Counted from the first letter of the stretch, positions 37,168-46,782 are shown. The stretch: DNA of 64,000 nucleotides from Sinorhizobium mexicanum (GCF_013488225.1 NZ_CP041238.1:769501-833500); one strand, 5' to 3'. The notes: a model not told the origin generated them from the letters alone. Numbers and translations are program-made.

Positions 37168-38067
37168 GTGACGACTGTGATTGATGGCAAGGCCGTTGCC
37201 GCTTCGGTCATCGAAAACGTGAAATCCGCCACAAAGACGCTGCAGGCGGAAACCGGGGTACGCGCCGGGCTCGCGGTGGTGATCGTCGGAGACGATCCGG
37301 CAAGCCACACCTATGTATCGGCGAAGAGCAAGATGGCCAAGGAATGCGGTTTCCTTTCGGTCCAGCACACGCTGCCGCAGGAAACATCGCAGGAGGAACT
37401 GGCGGCGCTTGTGGCCGAACTCAACGCGGACGCCTCCATCCACGGCATTCTCGTGCAGTTGCCTCTCCCGAAGCATCTTCGTTCGGAGCCGATCATCCAA
37501 TCCATTCTCCCTGAGAAGGATGTCGACGGCTTGCATGTCGTCAATGCCGGCAAGGTCGCGACCGGAGATCTCGAAGGCGGGCTCGTGTCGTGCACGCCAG
37601 CCGGGGCTATGGTGTTCGTGCGCCGCACGCATGGCGAGGATCTTTCCGGATTGAACGCCGTCGTCATCGGCCGTTCGAACCTCTTCGGCAAGCCGATGGC
37701 GGCGCTGCTTCTTGCCGCCAATGCGACGGTCACGACGGCGCATTCGCGCACGAAGGATCTGCCTGCTGTTTGCCGCAACGCCGATATTCTGGTTGCCGCC
37801 GTGGGCCGCCCGGAAATGGTCAAGGCCGATTGGGTGAAGCCCGGTGCGACGGTGATCGATGTCGGCATCAATCGCGTCCCGGCGCCGGAACGTGGTGAAG
37901 GCAAGACAAAGCTCGTCGGCGACGTCGCCTTTGAGGAATGCGCCAAGGTCGCGAGCGTGATCACGCCCGTCCCCGGCGGTGTCGGCCCGATGACTATCGC
38001 CATGCTGATGGCGAACACGATCATTGCCGCCTGCCGCAAGGCCGGTCGCAAGCCGCCGAAGTTCTGA
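37168..38067 (+). CDS. folD: Methylenetetrahydrofolate dehydrogenase/cyclohydrolase FolD
   Basis: A 299-residue cytosolic bifunctional enzyme interconverting 5,10-methylene-, methenyl- and 10-formyl-tetrahydrofolate. Visible signatures are the active-site lysine segment [45 protein letters not shown] (NADP loop), and the C-terminal [17 protein letters not shown] start at 37168 with CGGGAG upstream gives the standard N-terminus [11 protein letters not shown]. The 246 bp before it hold nothing I recognise. Confidence 0.96.
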   Translation: MTTVIDGKAVAASVIENVKSATKTLQAETGVRAGLAVVIVGDDPASHTYVSAKSKMAKECGFLSVQHTLPQETSQEELAALVAELNADASIHGILVQLPLPKHLRSEPIIQSILPEKDVDGLHVVNAGKVATGDLEGGLVSCTPAGAMVFVRRTHGEDLSGLNAVVIGRSNLFGKPMAALLLAANATVTTAHSRTKDLPAVCRNADILVAAVGRPEMVKADWVKPGATVIDVGINRVPAPERGEGKTKLVGDVAFEECAKVASVITPVPGGVGPMTIAMLMANTIIAACRKAGRKPPKF

Positions 38068-38111
38068 GGCGATATCGGTGGGGCGGCTCTCTGCCGCCCA
38101 CACTTCGATTC

Positions 38112-39143
38112 CTATTTGCCCGGTGCCGGCCCCGTCGAGGCGCGAACGATCAGTTCTGGGTGCCAAAGCTCCTGATCGGGGTAGGTGCCGCGTTCCAGGA
38201 TGCCGCCAATCAGCCGGCAGGCGACGCGTGCGCCGGCGGCCCTCAAGGACGAGCGCGTCGTCGTCAGCGGTACGCTGAAATTTTCCGGCTTCAGCATCGG
38301 CAAAACATCGTCGTGAGCGATGATCGAGATGTCCGTACCGACGATGAGGCCGGCTTGATTGATCGCGCGCACGGCGCCAAGTGCCAGAGCGGTACTAGAG
38401 CAGAGAACGGCGGTCGGCGGATTCGGCTGCATCAGGAAGCGCTCCATGCTGCGATAGCCATATCCATCGGTCATGACCGAGTGGTGCACCAATGTCTCGT
38501 CGAGATCGAGACCCCACTCCTTGAGCGCGCGCGTGACACCCTTTTTCCGGCGAATCGCGAAGGCCAGGTGCTCCTGCCCGTTGATGAGCGCGATCCGCCG
38601 ATGGCCGAGCTGAATGAGAAGCCTCGTCGCCTCGTAGAAGGCGGCGGTGTTGTCGATGTCGAGGAACGGATAGTCTTTCGAGCCGCCGATCGATCGGCCA
38701 TGCACGATAAAAGGGATGGACAGCGACTTCAGCATGGCGATGCGCGGGTCATTGGCGCGCATATGGGCGAGAAAGAGGCCGTCGACATTGCCGCTGGCCG
38801 CCAGCCGTCGGAACGTCGACTCCTCATCCTCGGGCGCGCTCGGGTTCAGCACGAAATGAAAATCATGCTTGACGGCCTCTTCGGCGAGACCGGCGAGAAA
38901 TTCGCCGAAATGAATGTCCGATCCGATACCGGATGCGATCGGCATCACGAGGCCAATGGAGTAGGCCTTGCCGGTCGCGAGCCGCTGCGCGGCACGGTTG
39001 GGCCTGTAGCCCGTCTCGCGGACCGCTTTCAGGACTCGCTGACGCGTCTTGGCGTTGACTTCCGGGTAGCCATTGAGCGCTCGGCTGACCGTCGTCTGCG
39101 ACAGGCCGAGCAGCTCCGCTAGCTGCTTAAGTTTGACCGGCAT
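38112..39143 (-). CDS. aglR: LacI-family repressor of alpha-glucoside genes, AglR
   Basis: A 343-residue LacI/GalR repressor. The N-terminal helix-turn-helix is LKQLAELLGLSQTTVSRALN, followed by the hinge helix and a periplasmic-binding-protein-like sugar sensor domain. ATG at 39141-39143 follows GGGAGAAGG at good distance and starts the helix-turn-helix domain cleanly. It diverges from aglE; sites resembling LacI operators lie at 39153, 39314 and 39359. It should repress aglEFGAK in the absence of alpha-glucosides, as in S. meliloti, and also itself. Confidence 0.92.
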   Translation of the reverse strand: MPVKLKQLAELLGLSQTTVSRALNGYPEVNAKTRQRVLKAVRETGYRPNRAAQRLATGKAYSIGLVMPIASGIGSDIHFGEFLAGLAEEAVKHDFHFVLNPSAPEDEESTFRRLAASGNVDGLFLAHMRANDPRIAMLKSLSIPFIVHGRSIGGSKDYPFLDIDNTAAFYEATRLLIQLGHRRIALINGQEHLAFAIRRKKGVTRALKEWGLDLDETLVHHSVMTDGYGYRSMERFLMQPNPPTAVLCSSTALALGAVRAINQAGLIVGTDISIIAHDDVLPMLKPENFSVPLTTTRSSLRAAGARVACRLIGGILERGTYPDQELWHPELIVRASTGPAPGK

Positions 39144-39152
39144 GGCCTTCTC

Positions 39153-39166
39153 CCAAAGCGCTTTGG
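39153..39166. promoter_or_regulatory. LacI-type operator in the aglR leader
   Basis: Perfect 14-bp palindrome CCAAAGCGCTTTGG, ten bases upstream of the aglR start, overlapping its ribosome-binding region. Suggests autorepression. Confidence 0.7.
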
Positions 39167-39313
39167 ATGCCCCTTTCATTTAGGATATTCCGGTCAGCGC
39201 CGCCAATGTCCTCTACCACCCGTTCCGTGCCGGAAAAAGCGGAAAACCGCGTTTTCGCGGCGCAAAATGTTGATGCATAGCAATATCCACGTTGCATCGA
39301 GGCGAGCCGAAGG

Positions 39314-39323
39314 AAAGCGCTTG
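39314..39323. promoter_or_regulatory. Imperfect LacI-type operator
   Basis: AAAGCGCTTG, a near-match of the AAAGCGCTTT core found at 39153-39166 and 39359-39370, about 45 bases from the latter. Could permit looping by the repressor. Confidence 0.45.
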
Positions 39324-39358
39324 ACTCTTCGTCCGCGGCGATGATTTCTTAGCAAACT

Positions 39359-39370
39359 CAAAGCGCTTTG
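39359..39370. promoter_or_regulatory. LacI-type operator upstream of aglE
   Basis: Perfect 12-bp palindrome CAAAGCGCTTTG, 62 bases before the aglE start, where it could block the aglE promoter. Confidence 0.7.
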
Positions 39371-39432
39371 AATTGCGCGTAGATGATCCACCCGCGGCGC
39401 AACGTCGGGGTTCATGTTGGGAGGACGATAAC

Positions 39433-40791
39433 GTGAAGAGATCATTCCTGATGGGCGTGGCTGCGCTCGCCCTGGTAGTGGAGGTTGCCGATGCTGCCGA
39501 GCTGAAATTCAAGCCCGGCGAGGACTCCAAGTTCAACTGGGCGAGCTTCGAGGATTTCAAGAAGGGTCACGACCTCAAGGGGCAGACGCTGACGATCTTC
39601 GGGCCCTGGCGTGGCGAGGACGAGGCGCTCTTCAAGAGCGTCTATGCTTACTTCGTCGAGGCGACCGGCGTTGATCTCAAGTATTCGTCCTCCGAGAACT
39701 ACGAGCAGCAGATCGTCATCGACACGCAAGCTGGCAGCCCGCCGGACGTCGCAATCCTGCCGCAGCCGGGCCTCATCGCCGACCTTGCCTCGAAGGGCTA
39801 TCTGACGCCACTCGGCGACGAAACCAAGCAATGGTTGCTCGATAACTATGCCGCCGGTCAATCCTGGGTCGACCTCTCCACCTACAACGGCAAGGACGGC
39901 AAAGCGGCGCTTTATGCATTCCCCTACAAGATCGACGTGAAGTCGCTGGTCTGGTACGTGCCGGAAAACTTCGAAGACGCAGGCTACGAAGTGCCGAAGA
40001 CCATGGAAGAGTTGAAGGCGCTGACCGAAAAGATCGCCGCCGACGGTCAAAAGCCATGGTGCATCGGTTTGGGTTCGGGCGGTGCGACCGGCTGGCCGGC
40101 GACCGACTGGGTCGAGGACCTGATGCTGCGCACGCAGCCGGCCGATGTCTACGACAAGTGGGTCAAAAACGAGATTCCGTTCACCGATCCGGCCGTCACC
40201 GGCGCATTGGACGAGTTCGGCTGGTTCGCGCGTAACGACAAGTTCGTGGACGGTGGCGCCGCGGCCGTTGCCTCTGCTGACTTCCGTGACAGCCCGAAGG
40301 GCCTCTTCGCCTCGCCGCCGAAGTGCTACCTGCACCATCAGGCTTCGTTCATTCCGTCCTTCTTCCCGGAAGGCACGGTGATCGGCGAGGACGCCGATTT
40401 CTTCTACATGCCTCCCTATGAAAGCAAGAAGGACCTCGGCAATCCGGTGCTCGGCGCCGGCACGCTTGCGATGATCACCAAGGACACCCCGGCCGCACGC
40501 GCCTTCATCGAGTTCCTGAAGACGCCGATCGCGCACGAGGTCTGGATGGCCCAGACGAGTTTCCTGACGCCCTACAAGAGTGTCAACGTGGAGACTTACG
40601 GCAACCCGCCGCTGAAGAAGCAGGGCGAGATCCTGCTCAACGCGACGACCTTCCGTTTCGACGGGTCCGACCTGATGCCGGGCAAGATCGGTGCGGGCGC
40701 CTTCTGGACGGGCATGGTCGATTACGTAGGCGGCAAATCGTCTGCCGACGTCGCAGCCGGCGTGCAGAAGGCGTGGGACGCCATCAAGTAA
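39433..40791 (+). CDS. aglE: Alpha-glucoside ABC transporter substrate-binding protein AglE
   Basis: A 452-residue periplasmic binding protein for alpha-glucosides such as sucrose, maltose and trehalose. The signal peptide covers about residues 1-22 (VKRSFLMGVAALALVVEVADA), and the mature part has the extracellular-binding-protein family 1 layout (LTIFGPWRGEDEALFKSVYA). GTG start at 39433 with GGAGGAC seven bases upstream. First gene of aglEFGAK; a strong hairpin follows it. Confidence 0.95.
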   Translation: MKRSFLMGVAALALVVEVADAAELKFKPGEDSKFNWASFEDFKKGHDLKGQTLTIFGPWRGEDEALFKSVYAYFVEATGVDLKYSSSENYEQQIVIDTQAGSPPDVAILPQPGLIADLASKGYLTPLGDETKQWLLDNYAAGQSWVDLSTYNGKDGKAALYAFPYKIDVKSLVWYVPENFEDAGYEVPKTMEELKALTEKIAADGQKPWCIGLGSGGATGWPATDWVEDLMLRTQPADVYDKWVKNEIPFTDPAVTGALDEFGWFARNDKFVDGGAAAVASADFRDSPKGLFASPPKCYLHHQASFIPSFFPEGTVIGEDADFFYMPPYESKKDLGNPVLGAGTLAMITKDTPAARAFIEFLKTPIAHEVWMAQTSFLTPYKSVNVETYGNPPLKKQGEILLNATTFRFDGSDLMPGKIGAGAFWTGMVDYVGGKSSADVAAGVQKAWDAIK

Positions 40792-40804
40792 GATCAAATA
40801 AGAC

Positions 40805-40830
40805 GGCGGACGATGCTTATCTCGTCCGCC
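40805..40830 (+). terminator. Hairpin between aglE and aglF
   Basis: Perfect 9-bp stem GGCGGACGA / TCGTCCGCC with an 8-base loop, no T-run. Located just after the binding-protein gene in a 159-bp gap; such hairpins often protect the upstream mRNA so that the binding protein is made in excess. Confidence 0.6.
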
Positions 40831-40950
40831 GCTCCTTCATTTCCGGGTTGCCTCAGCAATCGGGTAATCCCAATCACGAGCGGTAGCCGCCATCATGCGA
40901 TGCGCCGGGAGCATCCTGCTCCGGGGCGCGTTTAAGGGGAGGGATGTGCC

Positions 40951-41961
40951 ATGCAGCAGCTACTCGCTGCCATTCTGACGATGATTGCCGGTGTCTTGGC
41001 TTGCGCAGCCTATTTCTGGGGCACCAATTTCATTCTCGACCGAATTTTCCCATCGAAGGGCCTCTCCGGCAAGGCCGCCTCCCGCAACCTGCGCATCACC
41101 AATGCCATCCGGCCCTGGTTGTTTCTGGCGCCCGCACTGTTTGCGCTGACGATCTATCTCATCTACCCCGTCTACATGTCCGTCGTTTTCAGTTTCCATG
41201 ATCGAGGGGGAGTGAACTTCGTCGGCTTCAGTAACTACTTCTGGATGGTCAATGACGGTGAATTCCGTCAGTCGATCTTCAACAATTTCCTCTGGCTGCT
41301 GGTCGTTCCGGCACTCTCGACCTTCTTCGGGCTCATTATCGCGGCGCTGACGGACCGCATCTGGTGGGGCAATATCGCCAAGACGCTGATCTTCATGCCG
41401 ATGGCCATTTCCTTCGTCGGCGCGGCCGTCATCTGGAAGTTCATCTACGACTACCGTGCGGAGGGGGCCGAGCAGATCGGGCTCTTGAATGCCATCGTCG
41501 TCGCCTTCGGCGGCGCGCCGCAAGCCTGGATCACGCTGCCCTTCTGGAACAATTTCTTCCTCATGGTCATTCTCATCTGGATCCAGACCGGATTTGCGAT
41601 GGTCATCCTCTCCGCGGCGCTGCGCGGGATACCGGAGGAGACCATCGAGGCCGCGGTGATCGACGGCGCCAATGGCCGGCAGATCTTCTTCAAGATCATG
41701 GTGCCGCAGATCTGGGGCACGATCGCTGTCGTCTGGACCACCATCACGATCCTGGTGCTAAAGGTTTTCGATATCGTTCTGGCGATGACGAACGGGCAAT
41801 GGCAGAGCCAGGTGCTTGCCAACCTCATGTTCGACTGGATGTTCCGGGGCGGCGGGGACTTCGGCCGTGGCGCATCGATCGCCGTGGTGATCATGGTTCT
41901 CGTCATTCCGATCATGATCTGGAACATCCGCAACGCGGCCAAGGAAATGAGGAGCCACTGA
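40951..41961 (+). CDS. aglF: Alpha-glucoside ABC transporter permease AglF
   Basis: A 336-residue inner-membrane permease. An extra N-terminal hydrophobic segment (about 3-25) precedes the usual six, and the binding-protein-dependent transport motif is seen as ALRGIPEETIEAAVIDGANG (EAA loop) near 225-245. It pairs with AglG to form the channel powered by AglK. Start ATG 40951 after GGGGAGGGATG; aglG begins one base after its stop. Confidence 0.94.
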   Translation: MQQLLAAILTMIAGVLACAAYFWGTNFILDRIFPSKGLSGKAASRNLRITNAIRPWLFLAPALFALTIYLIYPVYMSVVFSFHDRGGVNFVGFSNYFWMVNDGEFRQSIFNNFLWLLVVPALSTFFGLIIAALTDRIWWGNIAKTLIFMPMAISFVGAAVIWKFIYDYRAEGAEQIGLLNAIVVAFGGAPQAWITLPFWNNFFLMVILIWIQTGFAMVILSAALRGIPEETIEAAVIDGANGRQIFFKIMVPQIWGTIAVVWTTITILVLKVFDIVLAMTNGQWQSQVLANLMFDWMFRGGGDFGRGASIAVVIMVLVIPIMIWNIRNAAKEMRSH

Positions 41962-41962
41962 G

Positions 41963-43108
41963 ATGAACCCAGCCACGCGCTCCCCGCTGATGTGGGCGGT
42001 CCATCTCTCGGTGCTTCTCATCGTCGCTCTCTGGACGATGCCGACCGCCGGCCTCCTGATTTCGTCCCTGCGCGACAAGGATCAACTCGCCGTTTCCGGA
42101 TGGTGGACGGCTCTTGCCACGTCCTCGCGCAATGACGTCGCGCGCGCTCCGTCGCCCGAAAGCCAGGTCGAACGGGACGGCAAGTTCGTCATCTCCGGTA
42201 ACGTTCTCGACGGTCAGGCCGGGCAGATCTCGGCCTTCGGCTTCTCCAGCCGCGAACCGGCGGCGTTCAAGGCCGGCGAGACTGCGGACTTGAACGGCGG
42301 CGAGAAGCTGACGGTGCAGGCGGACGGCAGCTTCGAAATCGTCTCCGATACGAGGATGGAAGGCTCGCGCGGCCAGCGCATCTTCTTCACCGCCGCGGCA
42401 CCACCGCGTTTCACCCTCGACAACTACAAAGAGGTGCTGAGTGCGGAGGGCATCGGTGCGTCCTTCATCAACTCGCTGACGGTTGCCGTTCCATCGACGG
42501 TCATCCCGATTCTGATCGCTGCCTTTGCAGCCTATGCCCTGGCATGGATGCCGTTTCCGGGACGCGCGATCCTGATCGCCGTGGTCGTCGGGCTGCTGGT
42601 CGTGCCGCTCCAGATGTCGCTCATCCCGCTCCTGAAGCTCTACAACGGCGTTGGCGCATTCTTCGGTGTCCCGGCCAAGACCTACATGGGCATCTGGCTT
42701 GCCCATACCGGCTTCGGGCTGCCGCTGGCGATCTATCTCTTGCGCAATTATATGGCCGGCCTGCCGCGCGAGATCATGGAATCCGCGCGCGTCGACGGCG
42801 CCAGCGATTTCGACATCTTCGTCAAGATAATCCTGCCATTGTCTTTCCCGGCGCTCGCCTCCTTTGCGATCTTCCAGTTCCTCTGGACTTGGAACGATCT
42901 CCTTGTCGCGATCGTCTTCCTCGGTACCGGCCAGGATCAGCTTGTGCTGACGGGGCGGCTGGTCAACCTGCTCGGCTCTCGCGGCGGCAACTGGGAAATC
43001 CTGACCGCTTCCGCCTTCATTACCATCGTCGTTCCTCTGATCGTCTTCTTCGCTTTGCAGCGCTATCTCGTGCGCGGTCTGCTCGCGGGATCCGTCAAGG
43101 GCGGCTGA
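41963..43108 (+). CDS. aglG: Alpha-glucoside ABC transporter permease AglG
   Basis: A 381-residue permease, about 100 residues longer than ordinary MalG-type proteins. The extra residues form a charged, non-membrane insert (about 35-150, with GKFVISGNVLDGQAGQISAF) between the first and second membrane segments, presumably periplasmic. The EAA loop YMAGLPREIMESARVDGASD is intact. It follows aglF by one base and precedes aglA by 30. Confidence 0.94.
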   Translation: MNPATRSPLMWAVHLSVLLIVALWTMPTAGLLISSLRDKDQLAVSGWWTALATSSRNDVARAPSPESQVERDGKFVISGNVLDGQAGQISAFGFSSREPAAFKAGETADLNGGEKLTVQADGSFEIVSDTRMEGSRGQRIFFTAAAPPRFTLDNYKEVLSAEGIGASFINSLTVAVPSTVIPILIAAFAAYALAWMPFPGRAILIAVVVGLLVVPLQMSLIPLLKLYNGVGAFFGVPAKTYMGIWLAHTGFGLPLAIYLLRNYMAGLPREIMESARVDGASDFDIFVKIILPLSFPALASFAIFQFLWTWNDLLVAIVFLGTGQDQLVLTGRLVNLLGSRGGNWEILTASAFITIVVPLIVFFALQRYLVRGLLAGSVKGG

Positions 43109-43138
43109 CAGATTTCAGGACAAGGACCTTTTACACGA

Positions 43139-44794
43139 ATGAACATGACAGAAACGACCGGCTCCATCCTCAAGCCCGACAGGGACTGGTGGCGTGGAGC
43201 GGTGATCTACCAGATCTACCCGCGCTCCTTTCAGGACACCAACGGCGATGGCATCGGCGACCTGAACGGCATCACCGCCCGGCTGCCGCATGTCGCGGCG
43301 CTCGGCGTCGATGCGATCTGGATTTCGCCCTTCTTCACCTCGCCAATGAGGGACTTCGGTTATGACGTTTCCAACTACAGGGATGTCGATCCGATCTTCG
43401 GCAAGCTCGAGGACTTCGACGCGCTGATCGCCGAGGCGCATCGGCTCGGCCTTCGGGTCATGATCGATCTCGTCCTGTCGCACACGTCCGATCGGCATCC
43501 CTGGTTCGTCGAAAGCCGGTCAAGCCGCAACAACGGCAAAGCCGACTGGTACGTCTGGGCCGATTCCAAGCCCGACGGAACCCCGCCCAACAATTGGCTG
43601 TCGATTTTCGGCGGCTCGGCCTGGGCCTGGGATCCGACGCGGCTGCAATATTACCTGCACAACTTTCTGACCTCGCAGCCGGACCTCAACCTGCACAATC
43701 CGGAGGTGCAGGAGGCCCTGCTTGCCGTCGAACGCTTCTGGCTCGAGCGCGGCGTCGACGGCTTCCGGCTCGACACCATCAACTTCTTTTTCCACGACAA
43801 GAAATTGCGCGACAATCCGGCATTGGTGCCGGAGCGACGCAATGCCTCGACGGCACCGGCGGTCAATCCGTACAATTATCAGGAACACCTCTACGACAAG
43901 AACCAGCCGGAAAACCTCGAATTCCTCAAGCGCTTCCGGGCGGTGATGGACGAATTTCCGGCGATCGCCGCCGTCGGCGAAGTTGGCGACAGCCAGCGCG
44001 GGCTTGAGATCGCCGGCGAATACACCTCCGGCGGCGACAAGATGCATATGTGCTATGCCTTCGAGTTTCTGGCACCCGATCCCTTGACGCCGCGCCGTGT
44101 GGCCGAGGTGCTGCTTGATTTCCAGAAGGCGGCGCCCGAAGGGTGGGCCTGCTGGGCGTTCTCCAATCATGATGTCGTCCGGCACGCCAGTCGCTGGGCC
44201 GACGGCGTCAGCGATTACGGCGCCCACGCCAAGCTGCTCGCAAGCCTGTTGATGTCGCTGCGGGGTTCGGTTTGCATCTATCAGGGCGAGGAACTCGCGC
44301 TGCCAGAAGCGGAGCTTGCCTATGAGGACCTTCAGGATCCTTACGGCATCCAGTTCTGGCCCGACTTCAAGGGACGCGACGGCTGCCGCACGCCCATGAT
44401 ATGGGAGAGCATGCCGGACGGCGGGTTCAGCGACGCCAAGCCGTGGCTGCCGGTTCCCGAGAACCACCTCGCCCAGGCCGTCGCCGTTCAGGAGGCCGAT
44501 CCGGCCTCGGTCATGCAGCATTACCGCCGCTTCCTCAACTTCAGGAAGGCGTATCCGGCCTTTGCAAAGGGCGCGATCGAGTTTTTCGAGACTGAGGCGC
44601 CGCTTCTTGGTTTCCTGCGTACCCATGGTAATGAGAAACTGCTCTGCCTGTTCAACATGAGCGAAGGGCTCGCGACGGCGAACGTGCCGACCGAACCGCT
44701 GGAACCGCTCGAAGGACATGGGTTCGTTTCGGAGATGAGGGATAACACGATCAATCTTCCGGCCTGGGGCGCGTTCTTCGCGCGTTTGGCCTAA
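43139..44794 (+). CDS. aglA: Cytoplasmic alpha-glucosidase AglA (GH13)
   Basis: A 551-residue GH13 enzyme hydrolysing imported alpha-glucosides. The (beta/alpha)8 barrel begins WWRGAVIYQIYPRSFQDTNG; conserved region II is GVDGFRLDTINFFFHD with the nucleophile Asp near 212; the acid/base Glu is in AAVGEVGDS near 281; NHDVVRH near 345 carries the third acidic residue. No signal peptide, so it acts in the cytoplasm. The released glucose would feed the Entner-Doudoroff genes nearby. Confidence 0.95.
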   Translation: MNMTETTGSILKPDRDWWRGAVIYQIYPRSFQDTNGDGIGDLNGITARLPHVAALGVDAIWISPFFTSPMRDFGYDVSNYRDVDPIFGKLEDFDALIAEAHRLGLRVMIDLVLSHTSDRHPWFVESRSSRNNGKADWYVWADSKPDGTPPNNWLSIFGGSAWAWDPTRLQYYLHNFLTSQPDLNLHNPEVQEALLAVERFWLERGVDGFRLDTINFFFHDKKLRDNPALVPERRNASTAPAVNPYNYQEHLYDKNQPENLEFLKRFRAVMDEFPAIAAVGEVGDSQRGLEIAGEYTSGGDKMHMCYAFEFLAPDPLTPRRVAEVLLDFQKAAPEGWACWAFSNHDVVRHASRWADGVSDYGAHAKLLASLLMSLRGSVCIYQGEELALPEAELAYEDLQDPYGIQFWPDFKGRDGCRTPMIWESMPDGGFSDAKPWLPVPENHLAQAVAVQEADPASVMQHYRRFLNFRKAYPAFAKGAIEFFETEAPLLGFLRTHGNEKLLCLFNMSEGLATANVPTEPLEPLEGHGFVSEMRDNTINLPAWGAFFARLA

Positions 44795-44867
44795 GCATCT
44801 TCAAGCGAGGCGGACGCCGGTCGCATGAAGAAGATGCATTCTGAAGAAACAGCGAGGGGAGGATGCG

Positions 44868-45956
44868 ATGACGGGCCTGCTGCTTAAAGATATCCACAAG
44901 TCCTATGGGGCCGTTGATGTCATTCACGGCATCAACCTCGACATCAAGCAGGGCGAGTTCATCGTCTTCGTCGGGCCGTCGGGCTGCGGGAAATCGACGC
45001 TGCTGAGAATGATCGCCGGCCTGGAGGAGATAACCGGCGGCGACATGTTCATCGACGGCGACCGCGTCAACGATGTGCCGCCATCGAAGCGCGGCATCGC
45101 CATGGTATTCCAGTCCTATGCGCTCTATCCGCACATGACGGTCTACGACAACATGGCTTTCGGCATGCGGATCGCCAAGGAGTCGAAGGAGGAGATCGAC
45201 CGCCGCGTGCGCTCGGCGGCGGAAATCCTCCAGCTCACGAACTATCTCGACCGTTTGCCAAAGGCGCTCTCCGGCGGCCAGCGTCAGCGCGTCGCGATCG
45301 GACGGGCGATTTGCCGAGATCCCAAGGTCTTCCTTTTCGACGAGCCGCTGTCGAACCTCGACGCTGCTCTGCGCGTCGCCACGCGGATCGAGATCGCCAA
45401 GCTCAACGAGCAGATGGCCGACACCACAATGATCTATGTTACCCATGACCAGGTGGAGGCGATGACGCTTGCCGATCGCATCGTCGTGCTTTCTGCAGGC
45501 CACATCGAGCAGGTCGGCGCGCCGCTCGAACTTTATGAGCGCCCGGCGAACCTTTTTGTCGCCCGCTTCATCGGCTCGCCGGCGATGAACATCATCCCCT
45601 CGACGATCTCGGCCACCGGCGAGCAGACGACTGTGACCCTCGCAGGCGGCAAGTCGGTGACGCTCGACATAGCCACGAACGCTTCCGAGAAAGGAAAGAA
45701 GGCGAGCTTCGGCGTGCGGCCGGAAGACCTCCAGGCCGCGCAGTCCGAAGATTTCCTGTTCGAAGGAACGGTTTCGATCGTCGAGGCGCTCGGTGAAGTA
45801 ACTCTGCTCTATATCGAGGGACTGGTCGAAAACGAACCGCTCATCGCGAAGATCCCCGGCATCCCGCAGGTCAACCGGGGAGACAAGGTGCGCTTCACAG
45901 CAGACAAGGCGAAGCTTCACCTCTTCGATGCCGAAGGACGGAGCTATCGCGCCTAG
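44868..45956 (+). CDS. aglK: Alpha-glucoside ABC transporter ATP-binding protein AglK
   Basis: A 362-residue MalK-type ATPase. Walker A GPSGCGKST is at 36-44, the signature LSGGQRQRV near 136, Walker B VFLFDEPLSNLD near 155, and a C-terminal TOBE regulatory domain covers about 235-362. It drives the AglFG permease. Start ATG 44868 with GGGGAGG upstream. The TAG stop coincides with the CTAGAGC start of a family II repeat. Confidence 0.95.
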   Translation: MTGLLLKDIHKSYGAVDVIHGINLDIKQGEFIVFVGPSGCGKSTLLRMIAGLEEITGGDMFIDGDRVNDVPPSKRGIAMVFQSYALYPHMTVYDNMAFGMRIAKESKEEIDRRVRSAAEILQLTNYLDRLPKALSGGQRQRVAIGRAICRDPKVFLFDEPLSNLDAALRVATRIEIAKLNEQMADTTMIYVTHDQVEAMTLADRIVVLSAGHIEQVGAPLELYERPANLFVARFIGSPAMNIIPSTISATGEQTTVTLAGGKSVTLDIATNASEKGKKASFGVRPEDLQAAQSEDFLFEGTVSIVEALGEVTLLYIEGLVENEPLIAKIPGIPQVNRGDKVRFTADKAKLHLFDAEGRSYRA

Positions 45957-46057
45957 AGCATCCCGCTTTCAAGTGAAATCACTGAAAGCGGATAAGATGC
46001 TCTGGAATCAAAGTGCTAAAGCGTCCTGTGCGTTCACCTGAACGCACGGCGCTCTGG
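45953..46057 (+). repeat. Palindromic repeat, family II, supplies the aglK stop codon
   Basis: 105 bp: CTAGAGCATCCCGCTTTCAAG...AAGATGCTCTGG then a hairpin around GTGCGTTCACCTGAACGCAC ending GCGCTCTGG. Closely matches 17633-17738. Bases 45954-45956 are the aglK TAG. Confidence 0.85.
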
Positions 46058-46141
46058 TCATCCCACCGGTGGACGGTGCAATCGGAGAACGAGCGCGGGC
46101 GTTCTGCTCCGTCTTCAGTTAGATAGATTTAACCATATCTC

Positions 46142-46170
46142 ACCCGTCCGGCGCTGCCGGGCGGGTTTTC
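46142..46170 (+). terminator. Probable terminator downstream of the agl operon
   Basis: Stem ACCCGTCCGGC / GCCGGGCGGGT (one G-T pair) with a three-base loop and TTTTC after it. It lies past the repeat and about 190 bases after aglK, before the PilZ-like gene. The rest of 45957-46297 shows only the repeat. Confidence 0.7.
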
Positions 46171-46297
46171 CACATGTGACTGGCAAGCCAAACTCTCTGT
46201 TAAATTTCATGGGTTAGCGTGACCGCAGATTGAAATGCGAAAGGCGAATTCGATGAGCGGCGCGGCCCAGCACTTCCTCAACAAGGAAGAGTCCTTC

Positions 46298-46651
46298 ATG
46301 TACGATCGGGAAGCGAATTTCCCAATGGAGGACACTCGCAACGAGGCGCGCATCGAATTCACCGAGAAGGGTATGCAGCACCTCTCGTCTCGCCGCTGCG
46401 AGATCATCAAGCTTTCCAAAAGTAGCGCACTCATAGGCATCACGACGCAGTTCCAACTGCCGCGGAACTTCTATCTCGATATCCCGAGTGCACGCCTTCC
46501 CTTGATCGGCTGCCTGCTCAAGCGCGTCCACGGCAACAATATTATCGAAGCGCGCTTCCTGCGGCTTTTGACAGATCGCGATCTGAACCGGATTTTCGTC
46601 TACAGCACACATCCGAACCACCGCAACCGCACCCTCGATATCTATCGCTGA
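46298..46651 (+). CDS. Small PilZ-like protein
   Basis: A 117-residue protein with a beta-barrel pattern like rhizobial PilZ proteins: SSRRCEIIKLSKSSALIGIT, then LPRNFYLDIPSARLPLIGCL, and EARFLRLLTDRDLNRIF. The classical c-di-GMP motifs RxxxR and DxSxxG are weak (SRRCE, KLSKSS), so nucleotide binding is doubtful. Start ATG 46298 follows AAGGAAGAG; in-frame ATGs at 46253 and 46235 are possible. Function unknown. Confidence 0.65.
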   Translation: MYDREANFPMEDTRNEARIEFTEKGMQHLSSRRCEIIKLSKSSALIGITTQFQLPRNFYLDIPSARLPLIGCLLKRVHGNNIIEARFLRLLTDRDLNRIFVYSTHPNHRNRTLDIYR

Positions 46652-46782
46652 CAGGAAAAAAGTGCGCCGCGTCTGGCGCTCGTGTCTTGCATTTCGTTCC
46701 GTCTTGACCGGATTACCTGCGTCTCCGAGACTCTACCCGTGACTTCTTTGAGATCGACTGCGATTCAGGCTGGAGAACCGCC

